A stretch of 64,000 nt of DNA from Pseudotabrizicola sp. (GCF_030656345.1 NZ_JAUSNR010000024.1:113939-177938), one strand, 5' to 3'; positions 26,506 to 36,363 are shown, counted from the stretch's first letter. Numbers and translations are program-made. Notes: generated from the letters alone by a model not told the origin.

Positions 26506-27060
26506 TCAGGCATGCCCCGCTGTCGCAGACAGCGTCAGCGGGTCGATGCCCAGCGTTTTCAATGCCTTGACCCATTTGGCGCTGTCGTCAGCAGAAAACA
26601 CCAGATCGGCGGGCGCATCTGCCAGCAGCCAGTCGTTGCGCGAAATCTCATCCTCCAGCTGGCCCGGTCCCCAGCCGGAATAACCCAGCGCCAGCAGCGC
26701 CGCGTCCGGCCCTTCACCGCGCGCGAGCGATTCCAGAATATCCAGGGTGGCCGTCATCAGAAACCCGCCCGGCACCGCCATCGTTGCAGGCCCGCGCGGG
26801 TAATCGGGCGAATGCAGCACAAAGCCGCGCCCGCGTTCCACCGGACCGCCGACATGCACCCGGATGTCGCGCCCCTCGGCCTCGCGCGAGATGTCCAGAT
26901 GATCCAGCAATCCGGCAAAGCTCAGATCCGGGGTCGGCTTGTTGACGATCAGCCCCATGGCACCGTCTTCGGAATGGGCGCAGATCAGGATGACGCTGCG
27001 GTCAAACCGCGCATCGCCCATCCCGGGCATCGCAATCAACAATTTTCCGCCAAGATCCAT
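26506..27060 (-). CDS. YqgE/AlgH family protein
   Basis: 184 residues of the UPF0301/YqgE/AlgH family: N-terminal GKLLIAMPGM, then FDRSVILICAHSEDGAMGLIVN, the VGGPVERGRGFVLH segment, and YSGWGPGQLEDEI. The family is widespread and cytosolic but has no agreed biochemical function. I chose the ATG at 27058-27060, which has GGGAG seven bases upstream; an in-frame GTG 24 bases earlier is less likely. It converges on the aldehyde dehydrogenase gene with a nine-base gap and is divergent from the DsbD-like gene. Confidence 0.9.
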   Translation of the reverse strand: MDLGGKLLIAMPGMGDARFDRSVILICAHSEDGAMGLIVNKPTPDLSFAGLLDHLDISREAEGRDIRVHVGGPVERGRGFVLHSPDYPRGPATMAVPGGFLMTATLDILESLARGEGPDAALLALGYSGWGPGQLEDEISRNDWLLADAPADLVFSADDSAKWVKALKTLGIDPLTLSATAGHA

Positions 27061-27199
27061 TTGCCACTCCCGCACCTGACCCACTTCCTAACATGGTCCT
27101 GATGCAACTGTGCCTCAAGGGGGATGTTCCGTCCAAGTGCTACAACCGCTTCCCGTCTTTGTGACTTTCCATTCCGGGGCCAGTGCTTATCTTCCGGGC

Positions 27200-27997
27200 A
27201 TGATCCGCGCCCTTGCCCTTTGTCTCGCCCTCACCCCCGCTGCCGGTCTTGCGCAAGCGCAATCCGATGTGGTGCGGGGCGAATTCCGGTCTGGCTGGCA
27301 GACAGCGACCGGCACCCATATGGCCGCGCTGCACCTGCAACTTGCCCCCCGGTGGAAGACCTATTGGCGCGCGCCGGGCGATGCGGGCATTCCGCCGCAG
27401 TTCGACTGGTCCGGGTCGGAAAACCTTGGGTCGGTGCGGTTTCACTGGCCCGCACCCGATGTGTTCCGCACCAATGGCATGCAGACCGTGGGCTATCATG
27501 ACGAGTTGGTGCTGCCGATAGAGATCACTCCGAAAGACCCGCGCAAGCCGGTGCGGCTGCGGGCGTCAATCGATCTCGGCGTGTGCAAGGATATCTGCAT
27601 TCCGGCCACTCTGCTGCTGGGCAGCGCGCTGGCGTCGCCGGGGCAGTCCGACAGCACCATCAACGCCGCCCTGCGCGCCCGCCCCGCCACCGCAGCCGAG
27701 GCGGGGCTGACCCGCATCACCTGCAAGATCGAGCCGATCCGCGACGGCATGCGCGTCACCGCCCGCATGGACCTGCCGGTTCAGGGGAGCCAGGAGGCGG
27801 TGGTGTTTGAACCGGGCATCGCCAATGTCTGGGTGTCCGAATCTCAGGTCAGCCGTGACGGGCGCAGCCTGACGGCCACGGCCGAAATGGTCCCACCCTC
27901 AGGCCAGCCCTTTGCGCTGAACCGCTCTGCGATGGTGGTGACGGTGATCGGCGGTCAGGGACGCGCGGTAGAAATCCGCGGCTGCCCGGCAGACTGA
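27200..27997 (+). CDS. periplasmic DsbD N-terminal-domain-like protein
   Basis: 265 residues with a Sec signal peptide (MIRALALCLALTPAAGLAQA). The mature part resembles the alpha domain of DsbD / ScsB-type proteins: the WKTYWRAPGDAGIPP motif and the paired cysteines in VCKDICIP, which in DsbD relay electrons. Unlike DsbD there is no membrane domain or C-terminal thioredoxin, so it could be a free periplasmic thiol-disulfide partner whose reductant is encoded elsewhere. A further Cys lies near the C-terminus in EIRGCP. The ribosome site is weak; the ATG is chosen for the signal peptide. Confidence 0.8.
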   Translation: MIRALALCLALTPAAGLAQAQSDVVRGEFRSGWQTATGTHMAALHLQLAPRWKTYWRAPGDAGIPPQFDWSGSENLGSVRFHWPAPDVFRTNGMQTVGYHDELVLPIEITPKDPRKPVRLRASIDLGVCKDICIPATLLLGSALASPGQSDSTINAALRARPATAAEAGLTRITCKIEPIRDGMRVTARMDLPVQGSQEAVVFEPGIANVWVSESQVSRDGRSLTATAEMVPPSGQPFALNRSAMVVTVIGGQGRAVEIRGCPAD

Positions 27998-28019
27998 CGG
28001 ACTGACGGGCCGCCCGCCG

Positions 28020-31000
28020 CTAGCGGCGCACAGGCACCAGCCGCACGATCCAGAACGCCGCCACACTCACCGCCGCCGCCCCCAGCGCAAACAGGCCAAA
28101 CGCCGTGCCCACAGGCATCGCGGGCAGGGCACCGCCCAACCAGCCGTCCAGCAGCGCCGGGGCCAGCGTGATTGCAAACAGCACCGCAAGCACAGCCCCT
28201 GCCCCCAGCAACACACCGCGCGCCTTGTCCGCGCGCAAGCCCCGTGACAGCGCCCGGAACATCTGGCCGATGTCGGCCTGCACCGCCATCAGCGCCGGCA
28301 CCATGATCAGCACCAGAAACATGCCGAAGGCCAGACCATAGACCAGCGTGATCACGGTCGGCTTCAGAAACTCGGCCTGCGAGCTGCCCTCGAACAACAG
28401 CGGCGACAACCCGATCACGGTGGTCAGCGTCGTCAGCAGCACCGCGCGGAAGCGGTCGGCCACGCCATCGACAATCGCCGGAAACAGTCCACGCTTTTCG
28501 GCATATTCGTCAATCGTCGACACCAGAACGATGGAATCATTGATGATGATCCCCGACATGCCAATCAGCCCGACGACCGAAAACAACGACAGCGGCACCC
28601 CCCAGTGGACATGCCCCCACATCGCCCCGATCAGGCCGAACGGAATCACCGACATCACCACCAAAGGCCGGGTCCAGCTGGCAAAGATCCAGGCAAGGCA
28701 CAGGTAGATCCCCAGCAGGCACAGGATGACAGCAGACCCGGCATCGCTCAGGAATTCATTTTGCTGCTGGACCAGCCCGCCCTGACGGCTTTCAATGCCG
28801 AACTGCTGTTCAATCTCGGGCAGGATCGTCTCGCGGATGGTCGCCTGAATTTCCGCTGCCCGCGCCGGATCATCCTCGGCCAGATCGCCCGACACCGACA
28901 CAATGCGCAGCCCGTTTTCGCGGCGGATGGTCGAGAAGCCGGCGACCTGTTCCACTGTCACGATATCAGCCAGCGGCACATAGCTGCCGCTGGCGGTGCG
29001 CAGCAGCGTGGCGTCCAGAAAATCAGCCGTCAGCTCATGGCGCGGCAGTTCCAGCCGGATCGCGACCGAGCGGGTTCCCTGCGGATAGGTCGCGGCCTCG
29101 ATCCCGTTCAGCCGGTCGCGTAAAGTGCGGCCCAGCTCGTCAATCGCAAAGCCCAGCGACTGGCCCAGCGGGGTCAGGTTCAGGACCAGCTCTTCCTTGT
29201 CATAGGCCAGCGAATCCTCCAGCGCTGATACTTCCGGATACACCGCCAGCCGGGTTTTCAACGCTTCGGCTGCGGCTTTCAGCTCGCCTGCCTCGGCACC
29301 GAACAGGTCAATCGCCAGCGCATCGCCGCCGGGGCCGAACCGCCCGCCCCGGAACGACAGCTCTTCCATCAACGGATGGCCGCGCACCTCTTCCTGCAGG
29401 GCCTGCACAAAGACATTGCTGGAATAGGGTCGCGAATCCGGGTCGATCAGCTCGATCGAGATGCTACCCAACTGGTCGGCATCCTTGCCTTCGGCACTGG
29501 CCAGCCCACGCCCGCCAGACCCACCGATTTCGGCCATGGCAAAGGTAATGGGATTCGCGCCATGTTCGGCCTCGAACCGTGCGCCCACGCTTTCCGCCGC
29601 GCGTTGCACTTCGCGCATCATCTCCAGCGTATCGCTGCGCTCTGCCCCCGGCAGCATCGAGAAGTTGCCGGTGACCGACGCCTGTTCCGGCGCGTTAAAG
29701 AAACGGAACGGCAGATCGCCCCGGATGAACAGCGCCGCCGACGCCGCCAGCAGACAGACCGCCCCCGCCAGCACCGGATAGCGGGCCAGAAGCAGCAGGC
29801 GCATCAGCGGTTTGACCGCATTCGCCCCTAGCCAGACCATTCCCCGGTTGACCTGCCGCGACGGCCAGTCATACCATTTTTCAACCCGCGCCGCGGCGAT
29901 GGCATGGGCCATGTGGTTGGGCAGGATCAGAAAACATTCGACCAGCGATGCAATCAGAACCGCAATCACCGTAAACGGGATATCGCTGATCAGATCGCCA
30001 AACCTGCCGCCGATGGCGACCAGACCAAAGAACGCAATCACCGTGGTCAGGCTGGACGCCATCACCGGCTGCGCCATGCGCAAAGCGCCCCGCTCAGCCG
30101 CCACCACCGGATCTTCGCCCAAGGTCCGCCCGCGGAAATCGGCGTGTTCGCCCACCACGATGGCATCGTCAACCACAATCCCCAGCATGATGATCAGCGC
30201 GAACAGCGACATCATGTTCAGCGTCAGCCCGGCGGCATACATCACCCCCACCGCCGCCAGCATCGCCACCGGAATCCCGGCAGCCACCCACAGCGCCGTG
30301 CGCGCGTTCAGGAACAAAAACAGCAGCACCACAACCAGCGCCAACCCGCTCAGCGCGTTGTCCAGCAGCAGATACAGCCGGTCGGTGATCTCTTCCGCGC
30401 GGGCGCGCACCAGATCGACCGTCACACCCGGCGGCAGCGTCAGCTGCATCTGCGCTGCCACATCCTCGACACTGGCCTGCATACGGATGGCGTCGCCCTC
30501 GGCATTGCGGTCCACCCGGACGGTCACCGCCGGGTTCACCCCCACAAAACTTGCCCGCCCGGCATCCGCCCCGATGGCGGTGACCGTCGCAATATCCCCC
30601 ACCGTCAGCTTGGTGCCATCCGGCAGACTGCGCAGCACCACGCCGTCGATTTCCGCCGCTGTGCGCCGTTCCGACCCGGTCCGCACCCGCGCCGACCCGT
30701 CGCCGACATTCCCCGCCGGATTGGTCCGCACCGCCGCACCGATTGCTGTGGCGATTTCGCGCATGGTGATGTCATGGCGGATCAGCGCGACCGATGGCAC
30801 CTCGACCACGGTTTCCGGGTCCGCCATGCCGCGGATTGTGGTGCGCGTCACCCCCGCCTGAAACAGCCGCCCGACGAATTCATCGGCAAAGCGGCCAAGC
30901 TGATCGACACCCACCGGCCCGGTGATCACCACATCGGTCACCTGATCGCGCCACTGGCTGCGGCGGATCACCGGCTCTTCAGCCTCTGCCGGCAAGTTTG

Positions 31001-31373
31001 AGACAGAATTCACCGCCGTCTGCACATCCTCGACCGCCTGCGCCAGATCCCTGCCGGGTTCGAACTCCAGCGAGATCCGGGCCGAGCCCTCATTGGCGCG
31101 GGATGTGACATCGGCCACGCCGTCCACCGTCAGCAGTGTCGATTCCAGCACCTGCACGATGGCGCGGTCCACATCCTCGGCCCCGGCCCCGCTCCAGGCG
31201 ACCGACACGTCGATCTGGCTGATGATGACATCAGGAAAGTACTGCGCCCGGATGCGCGAGGCCGACACCAGACCGGCCACGATCATCAGCACCAAAAGCA
31301 GATTGGCCAATGTGCGGTGCCGCGTGAAATAGGAAATCAGACCGCCACCGCCCGCCGGGATACCCTTTGCCAT
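28020..31373 (-). CDS. RND-family efflux transporter, inner-membrane pump
   Basis: 1117 residues of the AcrB/ACR_tran family. The N-terminal helix after SYFTRHRTLANLLLVLM, the large periplasmic loops, the first helix bundle with GIVVDDAIVVGE, and the second bundle with IGMSGIIINDSIVL and MVPALMAV are all recognisable. It is about 70 residues longer than a typical HAE1 pump. The extra C-terminal part (about 1040-1117) is predicted to hold two further hydrophobic segments. It pairs with the adaptor encoded three bases upstream. No outer-membrane factor is encoded nearby, so a TolC-like protein elsewhere is presumed. The exported substrate is unknown. Confidence 0.93.
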   Translation of the reverse strand: MAKGIPAGGGGLISYFTRHRTLANLLLVLMIVAGLVSASRIRAQYFPDVIISQIDVSVAWSGAGAEDVDRAIVQVLESTLLTVDGVADVTSRANEGSARISLEFEPGRDLAQAVEDVQTAVNSVSNLPAEAEEPVIRRSQWRDQVTDVVITGPVGVDQLGRFADEFVGRLFQAGVTRTTIRGMADPETVVEVPSVALIRHDITMREIATAIGAAVRTNPAGNVGDGSARVRTGSERRTAAEIDGVVLRSLPDGTKLTVGDIATVTAIGADAGRASFVGVNPAVTVRVDRNAEGDAIRMQASVEDVAAQMQLTLPPGVTVDLVRARAEEITDRLYLLLDNALSGLALVVVLLFLFLNARTALWVAAGIPVAMLAAVGVMYAAGLTLNMMSLFALIIMLGIVVDDAIVVGEHADFRGRTLGEDPVVAAERGALRMAQPVMASSLTTVIAFFGLVAIGGRFGDLISDIPFTVIAVLIASLVECFLILPNHMAHAIAAARVEKWYDWPSRQVNRGMVWLGANAVKPLMRLLLLARYPVLAGAVCLLAASAALFIRGDLPFRFFNAPEQASVTGNFSMLPGAERSDTLEMMREVQRAAESVGARFEAEHGANPITFAMAEIGGSGGRGLASAEGKDADQLGSISIELIDPDSRPYSSNVFVQALQEEVRGHPLMEELSFRGGRFGPGGDALAIDLFGAEAGELKAAAEALKTRLAVYPEVSALEDSLAYDKEELVLNLTPLGQSLGFAIDELGRTLRDRLNGIEAATYPQGTRSVAIRLELPRHELTADFLDATLLRTASGSYVPLADIVTVEQVAGFSTIRRENGLRIVSVSGDLAEDDPARAAEIQATIRETILPEIEQQFGIESRQGGLVQQQNEFLSDAGSAVILCLLGIYLCLAWIFASWTRPLVVMSVIPFGLIGAMWGHVHWGVPLSLFSVVGLIGMSGIIINDSIVLVSTIDEYAEKRGLFPAIVDGVADRFRAVLLTTLTTVIGLSPLLFEGSSQAEFLKPTVITLVYGLAFGMFLVLIMVPALMAVQADIGQMFRALSRGLRADKARGVLLGAGAVLAVLFAITLAPALLDGWLGGALPAMPVGTAFGLFALGAAAVSVAAFWIVRLVPVRR

Positions 31374-31376
31374 GGC

Positions 31377-32882
31377 TCAGCCCCCCATCCGGTCTTCAAG
31401 CCGGGCCACCACCTGTGCGGGCACCTCGTCCTGCGCCAGCTGTTCCAGCATCCGCACCTTGGCCTCATCCGGCATCCGGGCATTGCCCTCGACATAGGCG
31501 ATCAGCCCGGCCCGCCGTTCTGGGGTCAGGGCGATGGTATCGGTCAGCGCGGCGGGCAAGGCGGCGGGCTGTGCCTGCGCGCGGGCATCCGGCGACGCGT
31601 CAGCGGCGGCAGAGCCGGGGCGGATCGGGTTGATCCTGATCCCCGCCCCCAGCAGGGGCGAGCGTTCCACAACCACCTCACGCCCGGCAATGCCGCGCAC
31701 ATCGACGATCACATCATCGCCCTGCCTGCGCAGAACCGGCACCAGCTGCACCTCCAGCCGGTCGTCGGCCCCGACCACCAGAATGCCGCCGGTGCTGTCC
31801 ACCGCCGTGGCCGGCAACAGCGCCACGCCGTCAATCTCTGGCTCGGCGATGCCCACGGTCACGAAATCGCCGGGGCGAAAGCCGCGCGCGCCGTCCAGCG
31901 AGGCATAGATCAGCCGCCCCGTCGCCCCTTCGCCCACGGCGGCCCCCACGCGCTCCACCCGGCCCACGGCGGCAATCTCGGCCCCCAGCACATCCAGCGA
32001 CACCGCCACCGGCGCGGCGATCAGGCTGCCATCTTCATCCAGCAGCCGCGAAAACTGCGCGGTCGACAGGCGGAACGACACTTCCAGCCGGTCGGGGTCA
32101 ATCAGTTCGGCCAGTCGCTCATTGGCCCCGACCAGCCCACCGGCCACCACCGTCACGCCGTTCAGCCGACCCGTAAAACTGGCGCGGATCACGGTATCAT
32201 CCAGCGTGCGCTCTGCCTCGGCCAGCGCAATGCGCGCCCGTGCCAGACCCGTTGCCGCCTGATCCACCCGCGCCTCGGCCTGCGCCAGCGCGGACCGGCG
32301 CGACAACACCGCCTGCTCGGCCGATGACAGTGCCAAAGCCGCTGTCTCCACCGCTGCGGGGGAACCGACGCCACGGGACTGCAAATCTTCTTGCCGGGTC
32401 AGGGCCTGACGGCGCAGCGTGGCCTGCGCCTCTGCCGCCGCCAGATCATCGCGCGCCAGCAGCAGGCCACGGTCTCCATCGCGCACCTCGGCCTCTGCCT
32501 CGCGCAGGCCCGCCTGTGCCAGATCGCGGGCCGATGTGGCATCCACCGGGTCCAGCCGCACCAGCACCTGGCCTTCGGTCACCGTGGCCCCATCCTCGAC
32601 CCCGTCTGCAATCTCCAGCACCCGGCCACCGCCCGGCGCGCGCAGTTCCAGCGTGCGGCGCGACCGGATCTCGCCAAAGGCCACAGTCTGCGGTGTCAGC
32701 ACCCCCGGTGTTACCGTCTGCACATTGGCGGAAAACACCCGTTCGCGGGCGGGCTGCGCCGGCCGTTCCGTGGACAGCCTTTGCGTCAGCGCGCCCGCAA
32801 TCAGGCTGGCCCCAAGCGCAAGCAAACCCACCGTCAGGGCGGCCAGAAACAGGCCGGTCAGGGAACGCGCCAAAAATCGCAT
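31377..32882 (-). CDS. RND efflux periplasmic adaptor (membrane fusion protein)
   Basis: 501 residues. An N-terminal membrane anchor (about 8-33) is followed by a barrel-sandwich hybrid interrupted by a long alpha-helical hairpin (about 110-215, alanine- and glutamate-rich), then beta-barrel domains typical of AcrA-like adaptors. Beyond the usual end there is an extra segment of about 90 residues: an Ala/Pro/Gln-rich linker, then a helical piece ending in VARLEDRMGG. It starts the two-gene efflux operon; only three bases separate it from the pump gene. The adaptor links the pump to an outer-membrane channel. Confidence 0.92.
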   Translation of the reverse strand: MRFLARSLTGLFLAALTVGLLALGASLIAGALTQRLSTERPAQPARERVFSANVQTVTPGVLTPQTVAFGEIRSRRTLELRAPGGGRVLEIADGVEDGATVTEGQVLVRLDPVDATSARDLAQAGLREAEAEVRDGDRGLLLARDDLAAAEAQATLRRQALTRQEDLQSRGVGSPAAVETAALALSSAEQAVLSRRSALAQAEARVDQAATGLARARIALAEAERTLDDTVIRASFTGRLNGVTVVAGGLVGANERLAELIDPDRLEVSFRLSTAQFSRLLDEDGSLIAAPVAVSLDVLGAEIAAVGRVERVGAAVGEGATGRLIYASLDGARGFRPGDFVTVGIAEPEIDGVALLPATAVDSTGGILVVGADDRLEVQLVPVLRRQGDDVIVDVRGIAGREVVVERSPLLGAGIRINPIRPGSAAADASPDARAQAQPAALPAALTDTIALTPERRAGLIAYVEGNARMPDEAKVRMLEQLAQDEVPAQVVARLEDRMGG

Positions 32883-32976
32883 AAAAACTCCGCTTCAGAA
32901 CAAGACCAGACAGTAATGCAGGCCGTCCTTGCGTCCAGCCACAAGACTGTTACGCCGCAAGTCTGCCGTTCCGTCG

Positions 32977-33519
32977 TTACTTCCTTCGCAGATGTTCATC
33001 CAGCCGGGGCATGATCTCGACAAAGTTGCAGGGCCGGTGCCGGATATCCAGCTGCCAGCGCAAAATCTCATCCCAGGCATCGCGGCATGCCCCGGGGCTG
33101 CCCGGCAGCGCAAACAGATAGGTGCCACCCGCCACACCGCCACAGGCCCGGCTTTGCACGGCTGATGTGCCGATCTTTTGCATCGAGACGATGGTGAACA
33201 CCGTGCCGAACGCCTCGATCTCTTTCTCATACACGTCGCGGTGCGCCTCGACCGTCACATCACGGCCCGTCAGTCCGGTGCCGCCGGTGGTCAGGATCAC
33301 GTCGACATCCTTGTCCGCGATCCAGTCCCGCAACTGCCCGGCAATCAGGGCCCGGTCATCGGTCACAATCCCGCGCGCCGCCAGCACATGTCCCGCGCCC
33401 GCGATCCGTTCGACCAGCCTATCGCCCGACCTGTCATCGCCAGCGGTGCGCGTGTCGCTGACCGTCAGCACCGCGATGCGCACCGGGACAAATGCCATCG
33501 TCTCATCAATCCGGCTCAT
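32977..33519 (-). CDS. moaB: molybdenum cofactor biosynthesis protein B
   Basis: 180 residues of the MoaB/MogA adenylyl-transferase fold. The family motifs TVSDTR, TTGGTGLTGRD (pterin/nucleotide loop) and the C-terminal FALPGSPGACRDAWDEIL are present. It activates molybdopterin for metal insertion and so supports molybdoenzymes such as the formate dehydrogenase at 2-7 kb, though the two loci are not adjacent. Its ATG overlaps the stop of the uracil-DNA glycosylase gene (ATGA). Confidence 0.93.
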   Translation of the reverse strand: MSRIDETMAFVPVRIAVLTVSDTRTAGDDRSGDRLVERIAGAGHVLAARGIVTDDRALIAGQLRDWIADKDVDVILTTGGTGLTGRDVTVEAHRDVYEKEIEAFGTVFTIVSMQKIGTSAVQSRACGGVAGGTYLFALPGSPGACRDAWDEILRWQLDIRHRPCNFVEIMPRLDEHLRRK

Positions 33520-34331
33520 TTTGCCAACCGCGCCTCCAGCGCCAGCAGATCATCCCACGCCTCGCGCTTGGCAACGGGTGTGCGCAGCAGGCTGTCGGGG
33601 TGGATCATCGGCAAGACTGCCCGCCCCCCGGCCTGCTGCCACTGCCCCCGCGCCCGCGCGATGCTCTGCACCCCGGTCAGCGCCGACAGCGGCGTATTGC
33701 CCATCACCACAATCACCTCCGGGGCCACCAGGTCGATGTGACGCATCACAAAGGGCAGCATCATTGCCACATCCTCCGCCAAAGGCGCACCATTGCCCAG
33801 GCAACGCCACGGCAGGATATGCGCCAGATACAGCCCCGCCCGCGCATCCTGCGCGTCGCGTGACAGGCCAATGGCCGCAAACATCTCGTCCAGCAAGGCC
33901 CCGGCGCGGCCCACAAAAGGCCGCCCCTCGCGGTCCTCCTCCGGCCCCGGCGCCTCCCCCAGCACCATCACCCGCGCGCCCGGCACGCCATCCGCAAACA
34001 CCAGATTGCGCGCGCCGCGCCGCAGATCGCAATGCTCAAAACCGGCAATTGCCGCGCGCAATGCGTCCAGCGTGCCCGCCCTTGCCGCAAGCGCCTGCGC
34101 TTCGGCCACCGCATCCACCTTCGCCACCTCGGGCAAGGCCACAGGTGCCGCCACCCGGGTCGCAGGCGCAGCCGCCGGGGCCACCATCGGCGCAGGCTTC
34201 ACCGCCTCGGGCAGATCATACCGGTTCAGCGGGTCATCCAGCAGCCATTCGTCAATACCCAGATCCACCTGCCACAGCAGCGCCGCCTGTGAGGCATGCC
34301 AGTCCGTCAGAATGTCCGTCGCGATTCCCAT
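33516..34331 (-). CDS. uracil-DNA glycosylase, family 4-like, with most Fe-S ligands lost
   Basis: 271 residues. An N-terminal extension of about 80 residues, rich in Ala and Pro, precedes a family-4 UDG core with motif [18 protein letters not shown] (125-141) and motif B HPDSLLR (244-250). It would remove uracil from DNA in base-excision repair. Family 4 enzymes normally bind [4Fe-4S] with four cysteines. By eye alignment to the Thermotoga enzyme only C101 remains; the other positions are F98, W175 and M190/M191. A Cys at 177 is shifted by two. The core therefore may fold without a cluster. The ATG at 34329-34331 has a poor ribosome site. It is coupled to moaB and divergent from pyrB. Confidence 0.82.
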   Translation of the reverse strand: MGIATDILTDWHASQAALLWQVDLGIDEWLLDDPLNRYDLPEAVKPAPMVAPAAAPATRVAAPVALPEVAKVDAVAEAQALAARAGTLDALRAAIAGFEHCDLRRGARNLVFADGVPGARVMVLGEAPGPEEDREGRPFVGRAGALLDEMFAAIGLSRDAQDARAGLYLAHILPWRCLGNGAPLAEDVAMMLPFVMRHIDLVAPEVIVVMGNTPLSALTGVQSIARARGQWQQAGGRAVLPMIHPDSLLRTPVAKREAWDDLLALEARLAK

Positions 34332-34446
34332 GCCGCAAAGGGTAGGCTGGCCGCCGCGCCCCCGCAAGGGACGGATCACCGTTGCCCATTGCGCGCCCCT
34401 TTGGCATAAGCACCCCAAACCCGCAGCCAGCCGTAAGGAGACTCCG

Positions 34447-35406
34447 ATGTTCCGCGCACGCCATCTGCTGGGAATCGAACACCTGTCACCGCAGGAAATC
34501 CTTGCCGTGCTTGATCTGGCGGATCGCTACGTCGATCTGAACCGCCGCACGGTAAAGCAATCCGACGCCCTTGCAGGCATGACTCAGATCAACATGTTCT
34601 TCGAGAACTCCACCCGCACCCAGGCCAGTTTTGAGCTGGCAGGCAAACGGCTGGGGGCAGATGTGATGAACATGTCGGTCTCGCAATCCTCGGTGAAAAA
34701 GGGGGAAACCCTGATCGACACCGCGATGACCCTGAACGCCATGCACCCAGATTTGCTGGTGGTGCGGCATGGATCATCCGGCGCGGTCAACCTGCTGGCG
34801 TCAAAGGTGAATTGCGCGGTGCTCAACGCGGGCGACGGGCGGCATGAACACCCCACACAGGCCCTGCTTGATGCCCTCACCATCCGCCGCGCCAAGGGCC
34901 GCATCCAGCGCCTGACCGTGGCGATCTGCGGCGACATTGCGCATTCGCGCGTGGCGCGGTCAAACCTGATCCTGCTGGGCAAGATGGAAAACCGCATCCG
35001 CCTGATAGCACCCCCCACCCTGATGCCCGCCGGTGTGGGTGATTTCGGGTGCGAGCTGTTTGACGACATGCGCAAGGGGCTGGAAGGTGCCGATGTGGTG
35101 ATGATGCTGCGCCTGCAACGCGAACGCATGGACGGCGGCTTCATCCCGTCGGAACGGGAATACTACCACCGCTATGGCTTGGATGCTGAAAAGCTGGCTC
35201 ATGCCAAGCCCGATGCCATCGTCATGCACCCCGGCCCGATGAACCGGGGGGTGGAGATTGACGGCGAACTCGCCGATGACATCAACCGGTCGGTCATTCA
35301 GGAACAGGTCGAAATGGGTGTCGCCGTGCGCATGGCCTGCATGGACCTGCTGGCCCGCAACCTGCGCGCCGACCGTGGGGCCAAGGCGGCGGAGGTGATG
35401 GCATGA
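34447..35406 (+). CDS. pyrB: aspartate carbamoyltransferase catalytic subunit
   Basis: 319 residues. The carbamoyl-phosphate motif STRT (55-58, in FENSTRTQ), the HPTQALLD loop and the C-terminal [12 protein letters not shown] motif identify the enzyme that commits carbamoyl phosphate and aspartate to pyrimidine synthesis. The ATG has AAGGAG seven bases upstream. No pyrI regulatory-subunit gene follows; instead the operon continues with two small genes and a dihydroorotase homologue lacking catalytic residues, as in the PyrB-PyrC' type of ATCase complex. The four-base overlap with the next gene shows co-translation. Confidence 0.96.
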   Translation: MFRARHLLGIEHLSPQEILAVLDLADRYVDLNRRTVKQSDALAGMTQINMFFENSTRTQASFELAGKRLGADVMNMSVSQSSVKKGETLIDTAMTLNAMHPDLLVVRHGSSGAVNLLASKVNCAVLNAGDGRHEHPTQALLDALTIRRAKGRIQRLTVAICGDIAHSRVARSNLILLGKMENRIRLIAPPTLMPAGVGDFGCELFDDMRKGLEGADVVMMLRLQRERMDGGFIPSEREYYHRYGLDAEKLAHAKPDAIVMHPGPMNRGVEIDGELADDINRSVIQEQVEMGVAVRMACMDLLARNLRADRGAKAAEVMA

Positions 35407-35927
35407 GCGATACGCTCTCCATCCCCCCCGGCCCCGAGCGCTGCGTCTGGGTCTTCGCCATTGACCCGCCCGACGATCAGGCGACCGCCCTCGCACGCGG
35501 CCCGCTGGCCGAAGCTCTGGGGGTTGACGCGGTTGACCCCGCCCATACCGAACTGATCGATGCCGACACCTTCACCGAATACGGCCTCTCGCGCTACCTG
35601 ACGGAAGGTCAGGGCATCGCCGAGGAAAGCCTCGCCGCCGACACGGCCACCCTCGATGCCCTGCGCGGCCCGCTCCTGCTGGTCTTCCGCCCCGCCCTTG
35701 GGCAGGGCCAGCTGTCGCCCCGCCCGCCCCTGCGCCTGATCGGGCGGTATGACGAGGTGCCCTCGCCCGCCCGCACCGGCATGGCCGCCTATGACGCCGA
35801 AGCCGACATCCTGCCGGTGCAGACCCCGAAGCGTCCCTCAGACGCCGCGATGTCGGGCCGGGTGGCCACGGTGGTGCTGATCCTGCTGGCGATCTTTGTC
35901 ACGCTGTTCGTCTGGGGGGCCGGATGA
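35403..35927 (+). CDS. conserved hypothetical protein with C-terminal membrane anchor
   Basis: 174 residues, no family recognised. The first 145 residues are acidic and Pro/Ala-rich with no clear motif. The last 22 or so ([18 protein letters not shown]) form one membrane helix at the very C-terminus, suggesting a cytosolic domain tail-anchored in the inner membrane. The gene overlaps pyrB by four bases at its start and the following PH-domain gene by four bases at its end, so it is embedded in the pyrimidine operon. A role in holding the ATCase complex at the membrane is possible but unsupported by motif. Confidence 0.85.
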   Translation: MSDTLSIPPGPERCVWVFAIDPPDDQATALARGPLAEALGVDAVDPAHTELIDADTFTEYGLSRYLTEGQGIAEESLAADTATLDALRGPLLLVFRPALGQGQLSPRPPLRLIGRYDEVPSPARTGMAAYDAEADILPVQTPKRPSDAAMSGRVATVVLILLAIFVTLFVWGAG

Positions 35928-36337
35928 CCCCTCCCGTGCTGGCGACCGGGGAAACCCTTGTCGCCACCTTCACCCCCGACCGCCTGACCTACTGGCGCGC
36001 GCATCTGATCATGGCCATCGCCCTTGGCGCGGCGGTCGGCCTGTGGCTGCTGTGGCAGGGCAACCCCTATCCGGTCATGGGTCCCATCGGGGCCGCCCTC
36101 GCCATCGCTGCCCGCGCCTCTTATGTCGCGTCAGAGGCGCTGACGGATCTGTGGTATCTTACCAGCCAGCGTCTGATCGGCCCGCGCGGCCTGACCATCC
36201 CCCGCGCACAGATCAAGACCGCGCGGCCGTTCCTTGGCTCGGTGCAGATCACCACCCTTACGGGCGACAGGCACCTGATCAAATACCTCGCAGCCCCCGC
36301 CGCCGACGCGGCCCGCCTGACGGAAAGACTGCGATGA
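35924..36337 (+). CDS. small membrane protein with a bacterial PH-like domain
   Basis: 137 residues: a short N-terminal strand region, two hydrophobic helices (about 27-45 and 52-66), then a compact domain with the pattern YLTSQRLIGPRGLTIPRAQI typical of bacterial PH (YdbS/bPH_2-like) proteins. Such domains are thought to bind lipids or proteins; the function here is unknown. Coupled to the previous gene (ATGA) and leading directly into the dihydroorotase homologue, it is part of the pyrB operon. Confidence 0.8.
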   Translation: MTPPVLATGETLVATFTPDRLTYWRAHLIMAIALGAAVGLWLLWQGNPYPVMGPIGAALAIAARASYVASEALTDLWYLTSQRLIGPRGLTIPRAQIKTARPFLGSVQITTLTGDRHLIKYLAAPAADAARLTERLR

Positions 36338-36363
36338 CCCCCATGCTGCACAAAGGCCCGCCG

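Noticed and set aside
32883..32976. Terminator between moaB and the efflux operon
   Set aside because: I found no clear stem with a T-run in this gap.
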